Shown: positions 1 through 9,187, counted from the stretch's first letter. The stretch: DNA of 64,000 nucleotides from Streptomyces sp. Je 1-79 (GCF_025195125.1 NZ_JAMGSL010000002.1:248001-312000), one strand, 5' to 3'. Notes: a model not told the origin generated them from the sequence alone. Program-made: numbers and translations.

Positions 1-83
1 AGCTCGCCCGGCTGCTCGTCGAGCGGTACGAGGAGTGCCGGGCACTGTCGGCCGGCAACCTCGCGACGCGGGCCGCGGGCTAG
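1..83 (+). CDS. C-terminal end of an unidentified protein (partial)
   Basis: An open frame runs from the left edge to TAG at 81-83 and reads LARLLVERYEECRALSAGNLATRAAG. The codons have the expected high third-position GC, so this is probably the real end of a gene starting outside the window. Twenty-six residues are too few to assign a family. The amphipathic helix LARLLVERYEECRAL would fit a regulator or a helical enzyme tail. Confidence 0.5.
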   Translation, partial: LARLLVERYEECRALSAGNLATRAAG

Positions 84-159
84 CGGTCCTCGTCCGGGCG
101 GCCCGGCGCCGCCGAGGACTGAGCCGGTTCCGGTCCTCCGGACGGCCTGGTGGTCGTGC

Positions 160-714
160 TCAGTCCCGGGTCATCTCCACGAGCTTGACCACCGTGTTCC
201 AGTTGCGGGTGGTGGCCACGATCCCCTTGACGAGGGCGGGCCGGGAGAGCGCCTCGGCGAGCTTGGAGCGGCCGAGGCCGTCGGGCGCGTAGAGGTAGAG
301 CGCGCGGTCGCCGAGCCTGAACTCCTCGGGCAGGAACGCCTGCTGGTCGATCGACGCGAGTCGTTCGGGGAGGACGGTCTCCGAGAAGTACGTGACGTGG
401 AGCTGCTTGCCCTCCAGCTCGGCGGCGGGGAAGGGGCAGGCGTCGGCGACGGCGGCGAGGTACGCGCTGTCGCGGACCAGGCAGTCGACACGGAAGCCGA
501 ACCGCTGCTCGATGGCGTCCTCGATCGCGGTGGTCAGCTCCGCGTCGCTCGGCTCGTCGGCGTCGGTGGTGAAGACGGCGTTGCCGCTCTGCAGATAGGT
601 CCGGACGTCGCGGTGGCCCATCCCTTCGAGCAGTGGACGGAGCTCCGCCATCGGCACCTTGCGGTGTCCGCCCACGTTGATTCCGCGCAGCAGCACGGCA
701 TACGTCGTCGTCAT
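160..714 (-). CDS. DUF1697 domain protein
   Basis: 184 aa, the full length of the DUF1697 family. The N-terminus shows the family signature YAVLLRGINVGGHRKVPMAEL followed by a YLQSGNAVF motif. Members are small cytoplasmic alpha/beta proteins of unknown function, common as single copies in actinobacteria and firmicutes. ATG at 714 is the only start placing the signature at the N-terminus. It stands alone; the subtilase ends 71 bp upstream on the same strand. No function is inferred. Confidence 0.85.
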   Translation of the reverse strand: MTTTYAVLLRGINVGGHRKVPMAELRPLLEGMGHRDVRTYLQSGNAVFTTDADEPSDAELTTAIEDAIEQRFGFRVDCLVRDSAYLAAVADACPFPAAELEGKQLHVTYFSETVLPERLASIDQQAFLPEEFRLGDRALYLYAPDGLGRSKLAEALSRPALVKGIVATTRNWNTVVKLVEMTRD

Positions 715-785
715 GGTTCATACGATAAGGCGGCCGCCGCGCCCCGTGGGGGAGGGCACGGCGACCGCCGGTTCATCGGTGAGGG

Positions 786-1988
786 CTACTCGACGATCTT
801 GAGCAGCTTGTTGGCGGTGCCGGCGGACGGGTTGCTGATCTTGTCCGCGGTGGCACCGTCGACGAGGGCCTTGGCGACCTGGTCCGGCGTGGCGTCCTGG
901 TGCGCCGCGAGGTAGACGGCTGCGGCGCCGACCACGTGCGGGGTGGCCATGGACGTACCGGAGATGGTCTTCGTGCCCTCGTCGCTGTCGTTCCACGCCG
1001 AGGTGATGTCCGAACCGGGGGCGTAGATGTCGACCACGGCGCCGAAGTTGGAGAAGTCGGACTGCTGGTCCTCCTTGGTGGAGGAGGCCACGGTGAGGGC
1101 TTCCTTCACGCGGGAGGGGGAGCCCTGGCCGGCGTCGGAGGACTCGTTGCCGGCGGCGACACCGAAGGTGACACCGGAGGCGATGGCCTTCTGCACGGCC
1201 TCGTCGAGGGCCGGGTCGGCGCCTCCACCGAGGCTCATGTTGGCGACGGACGGGCCCTGGTGGTTCTTGGTGACCCAGTCGATGCCCGCGACGACCTGCT
1301 CGGTGGTGCCCGAGCCGTTGTCGTCGAGGACGCGGACGGCGACGATCTTCGCCTTCTTGGCGACGCCGTGTGCGGCACCGGCGATGGTGCCCGCGACGTG
1401 GGTGCCGTGGCCGTTGCCGTCCGAGGCGTCGTCGTCGTTGTCGACGGCGTCGAAGCCGGAGGTGGCGCGGCCCTCGAAGTCCTTGTGCGTGATGCGGACT
1501 CCGGTGTCGATGACGTAGGCCGTGACCCCCTCACCCGCGGCATCGGGGTAGGTGTACTTGGAGTCGCCGGCGGTGTCGGCCTGGTCGACCCGGTCCAGAC
1601 CCCACGACGGCGGGTTGTCCTGGGTCGCGTTGATGGTGAACTTCTTGTTCTGGACGACCTTGGCGACGGCCGGGTCGGCGGCGAGGCGCTTGGCCTCGGT
1701 CTCCGAAAGACCGTTCACCGAGAAGCCGTTGACCGCGGAGTCGTAGCTGCGGCGCAGGGTGCCGCCGTACTCCTCCGCGAGATCGCCCTTGTCGGCCTTC
1801 TCGTCCAGCAGAACGATGTAGCTGCCTGCCACGGCGCCTTCGACGCCGAGTCCGTGGACCGTCCCGAGGGCGGGCGTGGGGGCCGCGCCGGCGAACGGAC
1901 TTGTGAGGGCGACGACTCCGGCCGCGGCCGCGATCGCGGTCGAGACCGCGATGAGCTTCGTCTTCCGGACACGCTTGTGTATTGCCAT
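786..1988 (-). CDS. Secreted S8 family subtilisin-like serine protease
   Basis: 400 aa preproprotease. Residues 1-35 form a Sec signal (KRVRKTK, then an Ala-rich hydrophobic core). Residues about 55-120 are an I9 inhibitor-type propeptide (GSYIVLLDEKAD to VVQNKKF). The catalytic domain carries D161 (VIDTG), H194 (GHGTHVAGT), oxyanion N281 (AAGNESS) and S346 (GTSMATPH). It resembles proteinase-K-type extracellular proteases of Streptomyces, exported and activated by propeptide removal. Start ATG 1988 has a good GAGGAG ribosome binding site. An unusually AT-rich leader lies upstream. Sequence alone gives the class, not the substrate. Confidence 0.93.
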   Translation of the reverse strand: MAIHKRVRKTKLIAVSTAIAAAAGVVALTSPFAGAAPTPALGTVHGLGVEGAVAGSYIVLLDEKADKGDLAEEYGGTLRRSYDSAVNGFSVNGLSETEAKRLAADPAVAKVVQNKKFTINATQDNPPSWGLDRVDQADTAGDSKYTYPDAAGEGVTAYVIDTGVRITHKDFEGRATSGFDAVDNDDDASDGNGHGTHVAGTIAGAAHGVAKKAKIVAVRVLDDNGSGTTEQVVAGIDWVTKNHQGPSVANMSLGGGADPALDEAVQKAIASGVTFGVAAGNESSDAGQGSPSRVKEALTVASSTKEDQQSDFSNFGAVVDIYAPGSDITSAWNDSDEGTKTISGTSMATPHVVGAAAVYLAAHQDATPDQVAKALVDGATADKISNPSAGTANKLLKIVE

Positions 1989-2039
1989 GAAGAGGGGTCT
2001 CCTCGTCAGGATTTGTGGGGGGTTGAGCCTCCGGAAGGA

Positions 2040-2160
2040 AGTTCTCCGGCGGCTGCCTCGAAACCCTTGCTCATTGACGAGTGCAAATCAAGACCTTCAT
2101 ACAGCTGTGATTTATTCAACAAGTCTTCGTAATAATATTTTGGTCATCTCCCCCCAACTC
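2040..2160 (-). promoter_or_regulatory. AT-rich upstream region of the subtilase gene
   Basis: About 60 bases (2085-2150) are far richer in A+T than the rest of the window, with runs such as AATATTATTACG on the minus strand. They lie 100-160 bp before the protease start and probably hold its promoter and a long leader. No clear -35/-10 pair with correct spacing could be fixed. Confidence 0.35.
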
Positions 2161-2172
2161 GCCGCACGCGTA

Positions 2173-2197
2173 AGGCCCCCGGGTGTTCCGGGGGCCT
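2173..2197. terminator. Intrinsic terminator after the glycosyltransferase gene
   Basis: Perfect 10-bp stem AGGCCCCCGG / CCGGGGGCCT with a 5-nt loop, 14 bp past the stop codon of the glycosyltransferase (minus strand). No U-tract, as usual in Streptomyces. It separates that gene from the subtilase promoter region. Confidence 0.75.
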
Positions 2198-2210
2198 CGG
2201 GCGGGGCGTG

Positions 2211-3407
2211 TCAGACCAGTTCGGACTCGATCAGATCGGCCGCCCTGGGCGTTCCGCCCTCGTTCGCCATTCGCTCCTGGACCTCCTTGGCGCGGAGGGC
2301 CACTTCGGGGTCGTCGACGAGGGCGAGGACGGCCTCGCGCAGGCGCTCGGGGGTCACCTCCTCCAGCGGGAGATGACGGGCCACCCCCAGGGACTGGAGC
2401 ATGTCCGCGTTGCCGAACTGGTCGGTGGCGAGCGGGACCGCGACCATCGGGGTGGCGGTGGCCAGCCCCTCCTGGCTGCCGCCCGCACCGGCATGGGTGA
2501 TGAAGGCGTCCGCCTGGCGCAGGATCGCCAACTGGGGCACCCAGCTGTGCACTTCGACATTGGCGGGAATCGCACCCAGCTCCGCGGGGTCGACGAACGC
2601 GCCGATCTGGAGCACCACGTGCCAGCCCGGCAGGTCACCGAAGGCGGCGACGCAGGCCCGGTAGAAGTCCGGCTGCTTGGTGAAGGCCGAGCCCAGGGAG
2701 ACCAGCAGGACCTTCTCCGCGCTCGCCGGCCGCCGCCACTCCCCCTGGTCCGCACGGTCGCCCTGGCAGGCGCCGACGAAGGTGAAGACGGACTCGTCGA
2801 CCCGGTCGGCGTGCGGCTGGAGCGCCCGGGGGATGAGCACGATCGCCCGGCGGGGGCGGGCGACGAGCCGGTCGGGGTGGGTGTCGACACCGTGCTCGGT
2901 CAGCCAGTTCTCGAAGCGGGCGTAGTACGCCTTGCCCCGCTCCGAGGCCTTGAGCTCGGCGAACATGGGCTCCGCGACCTCCTCCTCGTACCCCTGCCAC
3001 GGGACGAGATTCGGCCAGAGTCCCACAGCGGGCACACCCCACCGGTGTGCGAGGACCGGGGCCGGGTAGGCGGTGATGTCGTGGAGGACGAGGTCCGGTC
3101 GGTCGTCGTCGAAAGCCGCCGCGAGCTGGGGAAGCGCCTGGATGGCATCACGGAGGAAGGGCTCGATGTTGTCGATCAGTTCGGTCCCCCATGCGTCCGG
3201 GTCCTCGTCGGTCGGCAGCGTGGAGGTGTAGACGACAGGGGTGGCGCCGGTCGCGGCGACCTTGTCGGCGAAGGAGGCGGGGATGGCGTAACTGACGCGG
3301 TGCCCGCGGGTGACGAGCTCGCGGATCACTTCGAGGCTCGGGTTCACATGGCCGTGGGCGGCGATGGAGAACATGGCGATGTGGGCGGGGCGCGGAGTGG
3401 CGGTCAT
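2211..3407 (-). CDS. Macrolide-family (MGT-type) glycosyltransferase, GT1 fold
   Basis: 398 aa from ATG 3407 ([13 protein letters not shown]). The N-terminal half begins with [21 protein letters not shown], the GT-B acceptor domain. The C-terminal half has the nucleotide-sugar motif [21 protein letters not shown] and the [13 protein letters not shown] loop. Such enzymes glucosylate macrolides or similar compounds and can give resistance. An in-frame start 36 bp upstream would place a 16-bp palindrome inside the coding region, so 3407 is preferred. No macrolide cluster is nearby, so the substrate is unknown; a xenobiotic-inducible role under a TetR-like repressor is plausible. Confidence 0.88.
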   Translation of the reverse strand: MTATPRPAHIAMFSIAAHGHVNPSLEVIRELVTRGHRVSYAIPASFADKVAATGATPVVYTSTLPTDEDPDAWGTELIDNIEPFLRDAIQALPQLAAAFDDDRPDLVLHDITAYPAPVLAHRWGVPAVGLWPNLVPWQGYEEEVAEPMFAELKASERGKAYYARFENWLTEHGVDTHPDRLVARPRRAIVLIPRALQPHADRVDESVFTFVGACQGDRADQGEWRRPASAEKVLLVSLGSAFTKQPDFYRACVAAFGDLPGWHVVLQIGAFVDPAELGAIPANVEVHSWVPQLAILRQADAFITHAGAGGSQEGLATATPMVAVPLATDQFGNADMLQSLGVARHLPLEEVTPERLREAVLALVDDPEVALRAKEVQERMANEGGTPRAADLIESELV

Positions 3408-3424
3408 GGCTCCACAGTAAACGA

Positions 3425-3440
3425 GACGAGACGTCTCGTC
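3425..3440. promoter_or_regulatory. Perfect 16-bp palindrome, probable TetR-type operator
   Basis: GACGAGACGTCTCGTC is a perfect palindrome 18 bp before the glycosyltransferase start. Length and symmetry fit a dimeric repressor site of the TetR/AcrR class. No cognate regulator gene adjoins it. Confidence 0.5.
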
Positions 3441-3482
3441 CACTTACTTGTCCGTGACGGCTCCCCCGAGGAGGTCCGTGGA

Positions 3483-4778
3483 TCAGTCGCGCTGGTAGCG
3501 GGCGAGGACGAGGTTGCCGTCCCCCTCAAGGCGCTTGCGCAGCTCCGCCGCGTCGATCGCCCCGCTGTAGTACTCCTGGTAGGCCGGGGTGGCCACCTTG
3601 TCCTTCCACTCCGGATAGCCGCGGACCGACTGCGCGGGCGCGGAGCGCAGATGCCCGGCCACGGCCGCCCCGGTCGCCCAGCCGTCCTTCGCCGTGTGCA
3701 GCGACGGATCGGCGAGGGCCGCCGTCCCGGTGGGCAGCATCCAGTCGCCGCGGGCGAGGCGGACCATGTTGGCCGGCCGGAGGAAGAAGTCGAGGAACTG
3801 CGCCGCCTCCTTCTTGTGCGGGCTCTCCTCGGCGATGGAGAGCGTCTGCGGGCTGACCCCCTGGGCGAGTCCGTCCTCGCCCGCGGGCGCGGGCAGGACG
3901 ATCCACTCGAAGCCCTTCGGAGCCTGCTGGGTGATCTGCTGCCGGTAGGAGAAGCCCAGCGGGACCATCGCGTACTTGCCGCCGAAGAAGCCGGGCAGGG
4001 CGTCGGAGCCGCCGGTGCCCAGCGTCGAACGCGAGGCGCTGAGGTCGGTGTTGACCTGGTCGTGGATGGTCCCCGGCACGATGTCGTCCTGCTCGGTGAA
4101 GCGGACGGTCACCTTGCCGTCGGGCCCGCGGTGGAAGAGCTGTCCGCCGGCCGAGAGCCCCAGGTTGAGGCTGACCGAGACCGGCTCCTTGAGCGGCCAG
4201 GCGACCGCGTACCTCCCCTTGCCCATGGCGGCCGTCAGCTCCTTGGTGATCTGCCGGAACTCCTCCCAGCTCCACGGCTTGTCGGGGGTCGGGAGGCGGA
4301 CGCCGGAGGACTCCAGGATCTGCTTGTTGGCCATGATCACGCGAGGCTCCTGGAGGAACGGCACGCCGTGGATCCCGTCGCCGAAGGTCGTGGTCTGCCA
4401 GCTGCGCTCCGGGATGTCGGCCTTGAGCCGCTCCGGCAGGAGGTCGGTCAGATCGGCCAGATAGCCGCCGTAGGCGAAGTCGGCCAGGTCGTCGGAGGCG
4501 TCGTGGATGATGTCCGGCGCCTCGCCGCCCTCGAAGGAGGTGAGGAGCTGGTCATGGACGGAGTCCCAGCTGCCCTGGACGTAGTCGACCTGGATGTCGG
4601 GGTGGGCGGCGTTCCACTCCTCCACCAGCTCCTTGTTGGCGTCGACGGACTCCTTCTGCCACGCCAGCGACTGGAAGCGGAGCCGTACCGGTCCGCCGTC
4701 GGGCTCGTCGGCCGACGAGCATCCGGTGAGGAGCAGCGCGATCGTGGCGGCGGTCGCCGTGAACGTCCGTACGCGCAT
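3483..4778 (-). CDS. ABC sugar transporter, extracellular solute-binding lipoprotein
   Basis: 431 aa, family 1 solute-binding protein (MalE-like). The N-terminus MRVRTFTATAATIALLLTGCSS is a lipoprotein signal with lipobox LLTGC, so the protein is anchored outside the membrane. The motif VDYVQGSWDSVHDQLLTSFEGGEAPDI and the C-terminal FLDFFLRPANM segment are typical. The start ATG overlaps the TGA of the upstream permease by one base (TGATG), showing tight coupling. It is the last gene of a three-gene operon, an unusual place since binding proteins are mostly first. The sugar is unknown. Confidence 0.9.
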   Translation of the reverse strand: MRVRTFTATAATIALLLTGCSSADEPDGGPVRLRFQSLAWQKESVDANKELVEEWNAAHPDIQVDYVQGSWDSVHDQLLTSFEGGEAPDIIHDASDDLADFAYGGYLADLTDLLPERLKADIPERSWQTTTFGDGIHGVPFLQEPRVIMANKQILESSGVRLPTPDKPWSWEEFRQITKELTAAMGKGRYAVAWPLKEPVSVSLNLGLSAGGQLFHRGPDGKVTVRFTEQDDIVPGTIHDQVNTDLSASRSTLGTGGSDALPGFFGGKYAMVPLGFSYRQQITQQAPKGFEWIVLPAPAGEDGLAQGVSPQTLSIAEESPHKKEAAQFLDFFLRPANMVRLARGDWMLPTGTAALADPSLHTAKDGWATGAAVAGHLRSAPAQSVRGYPEWKDKVATPAYQEYYSGAIDAAELRKRLEGDGNLVLARYQRD

Positions 4779-5620
4779 CAGGACTTCACCGCCCCGGTCA
4801 GCATCCCGCCCGTGATGCGTTTCTGGATGATCGCGAAGATGACCAGGGAGGGGAGGGTGGCGAGGAACGCGGCCGCGGCCAGCGGTCCGAGGTCCGCGAC
4901 GCCCTCCGCGCCGAGGAAGTGGGTGAGGACGACCGGCAAGGTCTGCTTCTCCGGGGTCTTGAGCAGGACGAGCGCGAAGAAGAACTCGTTCCACGCGGTG
5001 ACGAAGGCGAAGAGCGCCGTGGCGACGATGCCGGGGGCGAGCAGCGGGGCGGTGACCGAGACGAGCGTACGCAGCCTCCCGGCCCCGTCGACGGCCGCGG
5101 CCTCCTCCAGCTCGGCCGGGACGGCCCGTACGTATCCGGCCAGCATCCACAGCGCGAACGGCAGCGACCAGACGACGTACACCAGCACGAGGCCGAAGAG
5201 GCTGTTGATCAGATGCAGGTTCTTGAGGACGAGGAAGAGCGGGATGATCACCAGCACGAAGGGGAAGGCCTGGCTGATCACGACCCAGCCGGTGGCGGCG
5301 GTGGAGAGCCGGCCGCGGTGCCGGGCCATCACGTAGGCCATCGGCGTGGCGATGAGGACGGCGATCAGGGCCGCGGCGAGGGCGGCGATCAGGCTGTTCG
5401 CGGCGGCCCTGAGCAGCGGCTGCTCGGCGAACGCCTGGCGGAAGTTGGCGAGGGTCGGGTCCTCGGGGATCCAGGTCGGGTGGAGCGAGCCGAGTTCGGT
5501 CGCCGGCTTGAAGGCGGTGGAGATCAGCCAGAGGAACGGGAAGGCGAGGAAGACCAGATACGCGAGGAGCGCGAGGTACTGGCCGAACCGCGCCGGTCTG
5601 CTGGTACGGAGCGCGCTCAC
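4778..5620 (-). CDS. Carbohydrate ABC transporter permease (MalG type)
   Basis: 280 aa inner-membrane subunit with six predicted helices, starting VSALRTSRPARFGQYL. The EAA loop reads ELEEAAAVDGAGRLRTLVSV and the ending KRITGGMLTGAVKS is typical of MalG-like subunits. GTG at 5620 overlaps the stop of the preceding permease by four bases (GTGA), so translation is coupled. It would pair with the MalF-type subunit. No ATPase gene is in the operon; Streptomyces sugar importers of this class usually share the MsiK ATPase encoded elsewhere. Confidence 0.92.
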   Translation of the reverse strand: MSALRTSRPARFGQYLALLAYLVFLAFPFLWLISTAFKPATELGSLHPTWIPEDPTLANFRQAFAEQPLLRAAANSLIAALAAALIAVLIATPMAYVMARHRGRLSTAATGWVVISQAFPFVLVIIPLFLVLKNLHLINSLFGLVLVYVVWSLPFALWMLAGYVRAVPAELEEAAAVDGAGRLRTLVSVTAPLLAPGIVATALFAFVTAWNEFFFALVLLKTPEKQTLPVVLTHFLGAEGVADLGPLAAAAFLATLPSLVIFAIIQKRITGGMLTGAVKS

Positions 5621-6552
5621 CGGTCCTGGTCCCCCTTCAGCCGTCCGACGAGATAGAGGGCGAGGAGCACGGAGATGACGGCGACCATGACACAGCCCAT
5701 CGCGGCGGCGTAGCCGAACTGCCCGTAGCGGAAGGCCTCCTCGTAGGCGAAGAGCATGGGGAGCCGGGTGCGGCCGCCGGGTCCGCCGTTGGTCAGGACG
5801 TAGACCAGGGCGAAGGAGTTGAAGTTCCAGATGAAGTTGAGCGCGGTGATGGCGAGGGCCACCGGCTTGAGGGCGGGCCAGGTGACGGTACGGAAGCGGC
5901 GCCAGGCTCCCGCGCCGTCCAGTGCGGCGGCCTCGTGGAGCTCGTGCGGGGTGTTCTGCAGTCCGGCGAGCAGGGCGACCGTGGTCTGCGGCATGCCCGC
6001 CCAGATGCCGACGACGATCACGGCGGGCAGGGCGGTGGCGAGTCCGGTGAGCCAGTCGCGTCCGTCTCCCAGGCCCAGGTCGCGGATGGTCTCGTTGAGG
6101 ATGCCCGCGTCGGGGTTGTAGACGAGCCGCCACATGATGCCGACGACGACCTCGGGCATGGCCCAGGGGATGATCGCGAGCGCCCGGGCCAGCCAGCGGA
6201 AGCGGAGGTTCTGGTTGAGCAGCAGCGCGAGGCCGAGGGCCAGCAGGAACTGCGGGACGGTGACGCCGACGGCCCAGAGCAGGCCGATCCGGAAGGAGTC
6301 CCAGAAGAGCGTGTCGTGGAGCAGGTCCTGGAAGTTGAGGGTGCCGACCCACTGCGTGGACTGCGTGCGGCCGGACTGGGCGTCGGTGAAGGCGAGCGCG
6401 ATGCCGTAGAGCAGGGGGCCGACGCTGAGGATCAGGACGGGGATGAGGGCGGGCAGCACCAGGAACCAGGCGCCGTGGTCCCTCCCGGCGCCGGGTCTCC
6501 CGCCGGCGGCCGCTGTTCCGCCGGACCGCTTCGTTGCGGTCGCCACACTCAC
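5617..6552 (-). CDS. Carbohydrate ABC transporter permease (MalF type)
   Basis: 311 aa from GTG 6552 (VSVATATKRSGG). Six membrane helices are followed by the EAA loop HELHEAAALDGAGAWRRFRTV. First gene of the permease-permease-binding protein operon. GTG 6552 is chosen because AAGGGG lies just upstream; a GTG 36 bp earlier is possible. A weak minus-strand promoter is conceivable, with TTGACG at 6628-6623 as -35 but a poor -10. The 143-bp gap to the divergent phosphotransferase gene holds no clear operator. Confidence 0.9.
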   Translation of the reverse strand: MSVATATKRSGGTAAAGGRPGAGRDHGAWFLVLPALIPVLILSVGPLLYGIALAFTDAQSGRTQSTQWVGTLNFQDLLHDTLFWDSFRIGLLWAVGVTVPQFLLALGLALLLNQNLRFRWLARALAIIPWAMPEVVVGIMWRLVYNPDAGILNETIRDLGLGDGRDWLTGLATALPAVIVVGIWAGMPQTTVALLAGLQNTPHELHEAAALDGAGAWRRFRTVTWPALKPVALAITALNFIWNFNSFALVYVLTNGGPGGRTRLPMLFAYEEAFRYGQFGYAAAMGCVMVAVISVLLALYLVGRLKGDQDR

Positions 6553-6695
6553 AGATGGACCCCTTTTGCGCCTTTGGCCATGCCGCACCGGCCTCCGTCA
6601 TGGTCCTGACGGGCCGTCGCTTCGTCAAGGCAACCTGCATGGATGCGAGACTTTGGCTGATTCGCACAGGCATCGGGGACAGCTGGGAGAGACGG

Positions 6696-7559
6696 ATGGA
6701 CGAGGCGCGCGCACGGGAGATCCTGGCCGCCGCGGGACTGACGGCCGGGCAGCCGGAGGCGCGGCTCCTGGCGCTCGGCGAGAACGCGGTCTTCGCCGTG
6801 GGCGAGCTCGTGGTGAAGGTCGGCCGGGACGCGGAGCTGCTTCCCCGGGCGGAGCGGGAGCTCGCGCTGGCGGAGTGGCTGGCGGAGACGGACGTCCCGG
6901 CGGTACGGGCGGCGGAGCCGAAGCCCCGGCTGGCCGACGGGCACCCGGTCACCCTGTGGCACCGGCTGCCCGAGGCCGTGCGCCCGGCCGAGCCCCGGGA
7001 CCTCGCGCCGCTGCTGCGGCGGATCCACGCCCTGCCGGAGCCGGAAGGCTTCACGCTCCCCCGCCGTGAGCTGCTCGGCGGGGTCGAGCGGTGGCTGCGG
7101 CTCGCAGGCGACGCCGTCGACCCGGCCGACGCGGCCTTCCTGCGGGAGCGGCGCGACGCCTTCGCCCCTGCCGCGGCCGCTCTCGCCCCCCGGCTCACGC
7201 CGGGACCGATCCACGGGGACGCCCTCCCCCGGAACGTCCATGTCGGCCCCGACGGGCCGGTCCTGGTCGACCTGGAGACCTTCTCCTCCGATCTGCGCGA
7301 ACACGATCTGGTGGTTCTCGCCCTCTCCCGTGACCGGTACGGACTCGACCCCGCCGCCTACGACGCGTTCACCGAGGCGTACGGCTGGGACGTACGGGAG
7401 TGGGACGGGTGCGCGGTGCTGCGCGGGGCCCGGGAGACCGCGAGCTGCGCCTGGGTGGCCCAGCACGCGCCGACGAACCCCAAGGCCCTGGCCGAGTTCG
7501 AGCGGCGGGTGGCCTCGCTGCGGGACGGCGACCCCGAGGTGCGCTGGTACCCCTTCTGA
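6696..7559 (+). CDS. Aminoglycoside phosphotransferase (APH) family protein
   Basis: 287 aa. Protein-kinase-like fold: N-lobe Lys in ELVVKVGRD, catalytic loop GPIHGDALPRNVHV, and metal-binding LVDLETFSSDLREHD in place of the usual DxD. ATG 6696 follows GGGAGA by five bases. Members phosphorylate aminoglycosides, sugars, choline or other small molecules; the substrate cannot be told. It is transcribed away from the sugar ABC operon, so a sugar or amino-sugar substrate is possible, but this is inference from position only. Confidence 0.8.
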   Translation: MDEARAREILAAAGLTAGQPEARLLALGENAVFAVGELVVKVGRDAELLPRAERELALAEWLAETDVPAVRAAEPKPRLADGHPVTLWHRLPEAVRPAEPRDLAPLLRRIHALPEPEGFTLPRRELLGGVERWLRLAGDAVDPADAAFLRERRDAFAPAAAALAPRLTPGPIHGDALPRNVHVGPDGPVLVDLETFSSDLREHDLVVLALSRDRYGLDPAAYDAFTEAYGWDVREWDGCAVLRGARETASCAWVAQHAPTNPKALAEFERRVASLRDGDPEVRWYPF

Positions 7560-7606
7560 CATCATGTCGGGGCCGGGCTTCTCCCTTTCGCGAACGGGGT
7601 GTTGTG

Positions 7607-8437
7607 ATGCGCGTGGAACTGTCCGAGGTGACGCTCGACGTCGAGGTGAGCGGCGCCGGCCCGGCCGTCCTGCTGGTGCACGGCTTCCCCGACAGCCACC
7701 GCCTCTGGCGCCATCAGGTCCCGGCCCTGACCGCGGCGGGGTACAAGTGCGTCGCTCCCACCCTGCGGGGCTTCGGCGGCTCCGACCGGCCGGAGGGCGG
7801 CGCGGAGGCGTACCACCCGGGCAAGCACGTCGGCGACCTGCTCGAACTCCTCGCCCGGCTGGAGATCGACCGGGTCCATCTGGTCGGGCACGACTGGGGC
7901 TCGGGCATGGTCCAGGGCATCGCCCAGGCCTTCCCGGAGCGGGTGGCGTCCTTGAGCATCCTGTCGGTGGGGCACCTGGCGTCGATCCGTGACGCGGGCT
8001 GGGAGCAGAAGCAGCGCTCCTGGTACATGATCCTCTTCCAGCTCGCCGGCCTGGCCGAGGACTGGCTCGCGCGCGACGACTTCGCCAACCTCCGGGAGAT
8101 GCTGGGCGAGCACCCGGACGCGGACGCGGTCGTCGAGCCGCTGCGGGCGCCGGGCGCGCTCACCGCGGCCCTCGGCGTCTACCGGGCGGGCCTGCCCGCC
8201 GAGGTCCAGTTCGGTCCGCCGCTGCCGCTCCCGCCACTGCCGGGCCCGGTCATGGGCGTCTGGTCCTCCGGCGACCGCTTCCTCACCGAGCAGTCCATGA
8301 CCGGCACCGGCAAGCACGTGGACGGCACCTGGCGGTACGAACGGGTCGAGGACGCGGGCCACTGGCTCCAGCTGGACCGGCCGGACCGCGTCAACGCGCT
8401 GCTCCTGGACTTCCTGGCGGAGAACCCGATCGGCTGA
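7607..8437 (+). CDS. Alpha/beta hydrolase, epoxide hydrolase / haloalkane dehalogenase-like
   Basis: 276 aa. HGFPDSHRLW gives the HGxP oxyanion-hole motif, and the nucleophile elbow GHDWGSG places Asp96 where serine hydrolases have Ser. That is diagnostic of the epoxide hydrolase / dehalogenase branch. The catalytic His lies in VEDAGHWLQLDRPD near the C-terminus. ATG 7607 is preceded by GGGGTG. It follows the phosphotransferase gene by 47 bp on the same strand and may be co-transcribed. Epoxide versus halide substrate cannot be settled from sequence. Confidence 0.85.
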   Translation: MRVELSEVTLDVEVSGAGPAVLLVHGFPDSHRLWRHQVPALTAAGYKCVAPTLRGFGGSDRPEGGAEAYHPGKHVGDLLELLARLEIDRVHLVGHDWGSGMVQGIAQAFPERVASLSILSVGHLASIRDAGWEQKQRSWYMILFQLAGLAEDWLARDDFANLREMLGEHPDADAVVEPLRAPGALTAALGVYRAGLPAEVQFGPPLPLPPLPGPVMGVWSSGDRFLTEQSMTGTGKHVDGTWRYERVEDAGHWLQLDRPDRVNALLLDFLAENPIG

Positions 8438-8464
8438 CGGCACCGGCCGGGGCGGAACGGTCCG

Positions 8465-9187
8465 TCAGCCCGCCACCGGCGCGAGCTCGCGCAGCGGCCA
8501 GGACGGGTCCACGAACGCGTCCGGGGTGCCCTTGCGGCGCAGGAAGTCCTGGAAGTCCTCGGCCCAGATGCGGTACCAGTCGATCTGACGCTCATGCAGC
8601 TGGGCCGGGGTCAGCGCGGCCACCGCGGCGTGCCGCTCGGCTATCGCGACGGCCACCCGCACGGCGGCCAGCGCGTCGGCGGCCGCCTGGTGGGCCGCTT
8701 CGAGGACGACTCCGTACTCGGCGCAGACCGCCTCGAGGGTCCGCTTCCCCCTGCGATACCGGTCGACGGCCCGGTCGATGGTGTACGGGTCGAGGACGGG
8801 GCCTATCGGGGCGCCGCCCAGCCGCTCGCTCAGCGAGGGGAGCCCGTGGCGGCGCAGCTCGGCCGAGAGGAGGGTGAGGTCGAAGGAGGCGTTGTACGCC
8901 ACGACCGGGACGCCCTGCGTCCAGTACCCCGTCAGCGTCTCGGCGATCTCGTCGGCCACCTCGACGACCGGCCGGCCCTCCGCGGCCGCCCGCTCGCTGC
9001 TGATGCCGTGGATCGCGGACGCCTGCGCCGGGATGCGGATCCCGGGGTCGGCGAGCCAGTCCCGCTGGCGCACCACCCGCCCGCCCTGGACGCCGACGAC
9101 CGAGGCCGTCACGATCCGCGCCTCCAGCGGTTCGGTGCCGGTCGTCTCCAGGTCGAATCCGACCAGCTCTTCCCCGTGCCAAGCCAT
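8465..9187 (-). CDS. 3'-5' exonuclease, DnaQ/DEDDh family
   Basis: 240 aa. Exo I motif VGFDLETTGTEP, Exo II region VVAYNASFDLTLL and Exo III with H and D in EAAHQAAADALAAV show the DEDDh nuclease fold of DNA polymerase III epsilon. ATG 9187 has an excellent site (AAGGAGG). No polymerase or GIY-YIG domain is fused. Stand-alone members may trim DNA or RNA in repair. It converges on the hydrolase gene with a 27-bp gap. Confidence 0.88.
   Translation of the reverse strand: MAWHGEELVGFDLETTGTEPLEARIVTASVVGVQGGRVVRQRDWLADPGIRIPAQASAIHGISSERAAAEGRPVVEVADEIAETLTGYWTQGVPVVAYNASFDLTLLSAELRRHGLPSLSERLGGAPIGPVLDPYTIDRAVDRYRRGKRTLEAVCAEYGVVLEAAHQAAADALAAVRVAVAIAERHAAVAALTPAQLHERQIDWYRIWAEDFQDFLRRKGTPDAFVDPSWPLRELAPVAG

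Noticed and set aside
2211..3443. Longer start (ATG 3443) for the glycosyltransferase
   Set aside because: It would place the 16-bp palindrome in the coding region and add residues before the first strand that the family lacks.
2208..5336. Plus-strand open frame of over 1,000 codons
   Set aside because: It is antisense to the glycosyltransferase and sugar ABC genes, which have clear motifs. Long antisense frames are usual at this GC content.
4778..7198. Possible 806-aa fusion of the MalG-type permease with an N-terminal domain
   Set aside because: The extra part is the antisense of the MalF-type permease and phosphotransferase genes in another frame. The GTGA overlap at 5617-5620 marks the real start.
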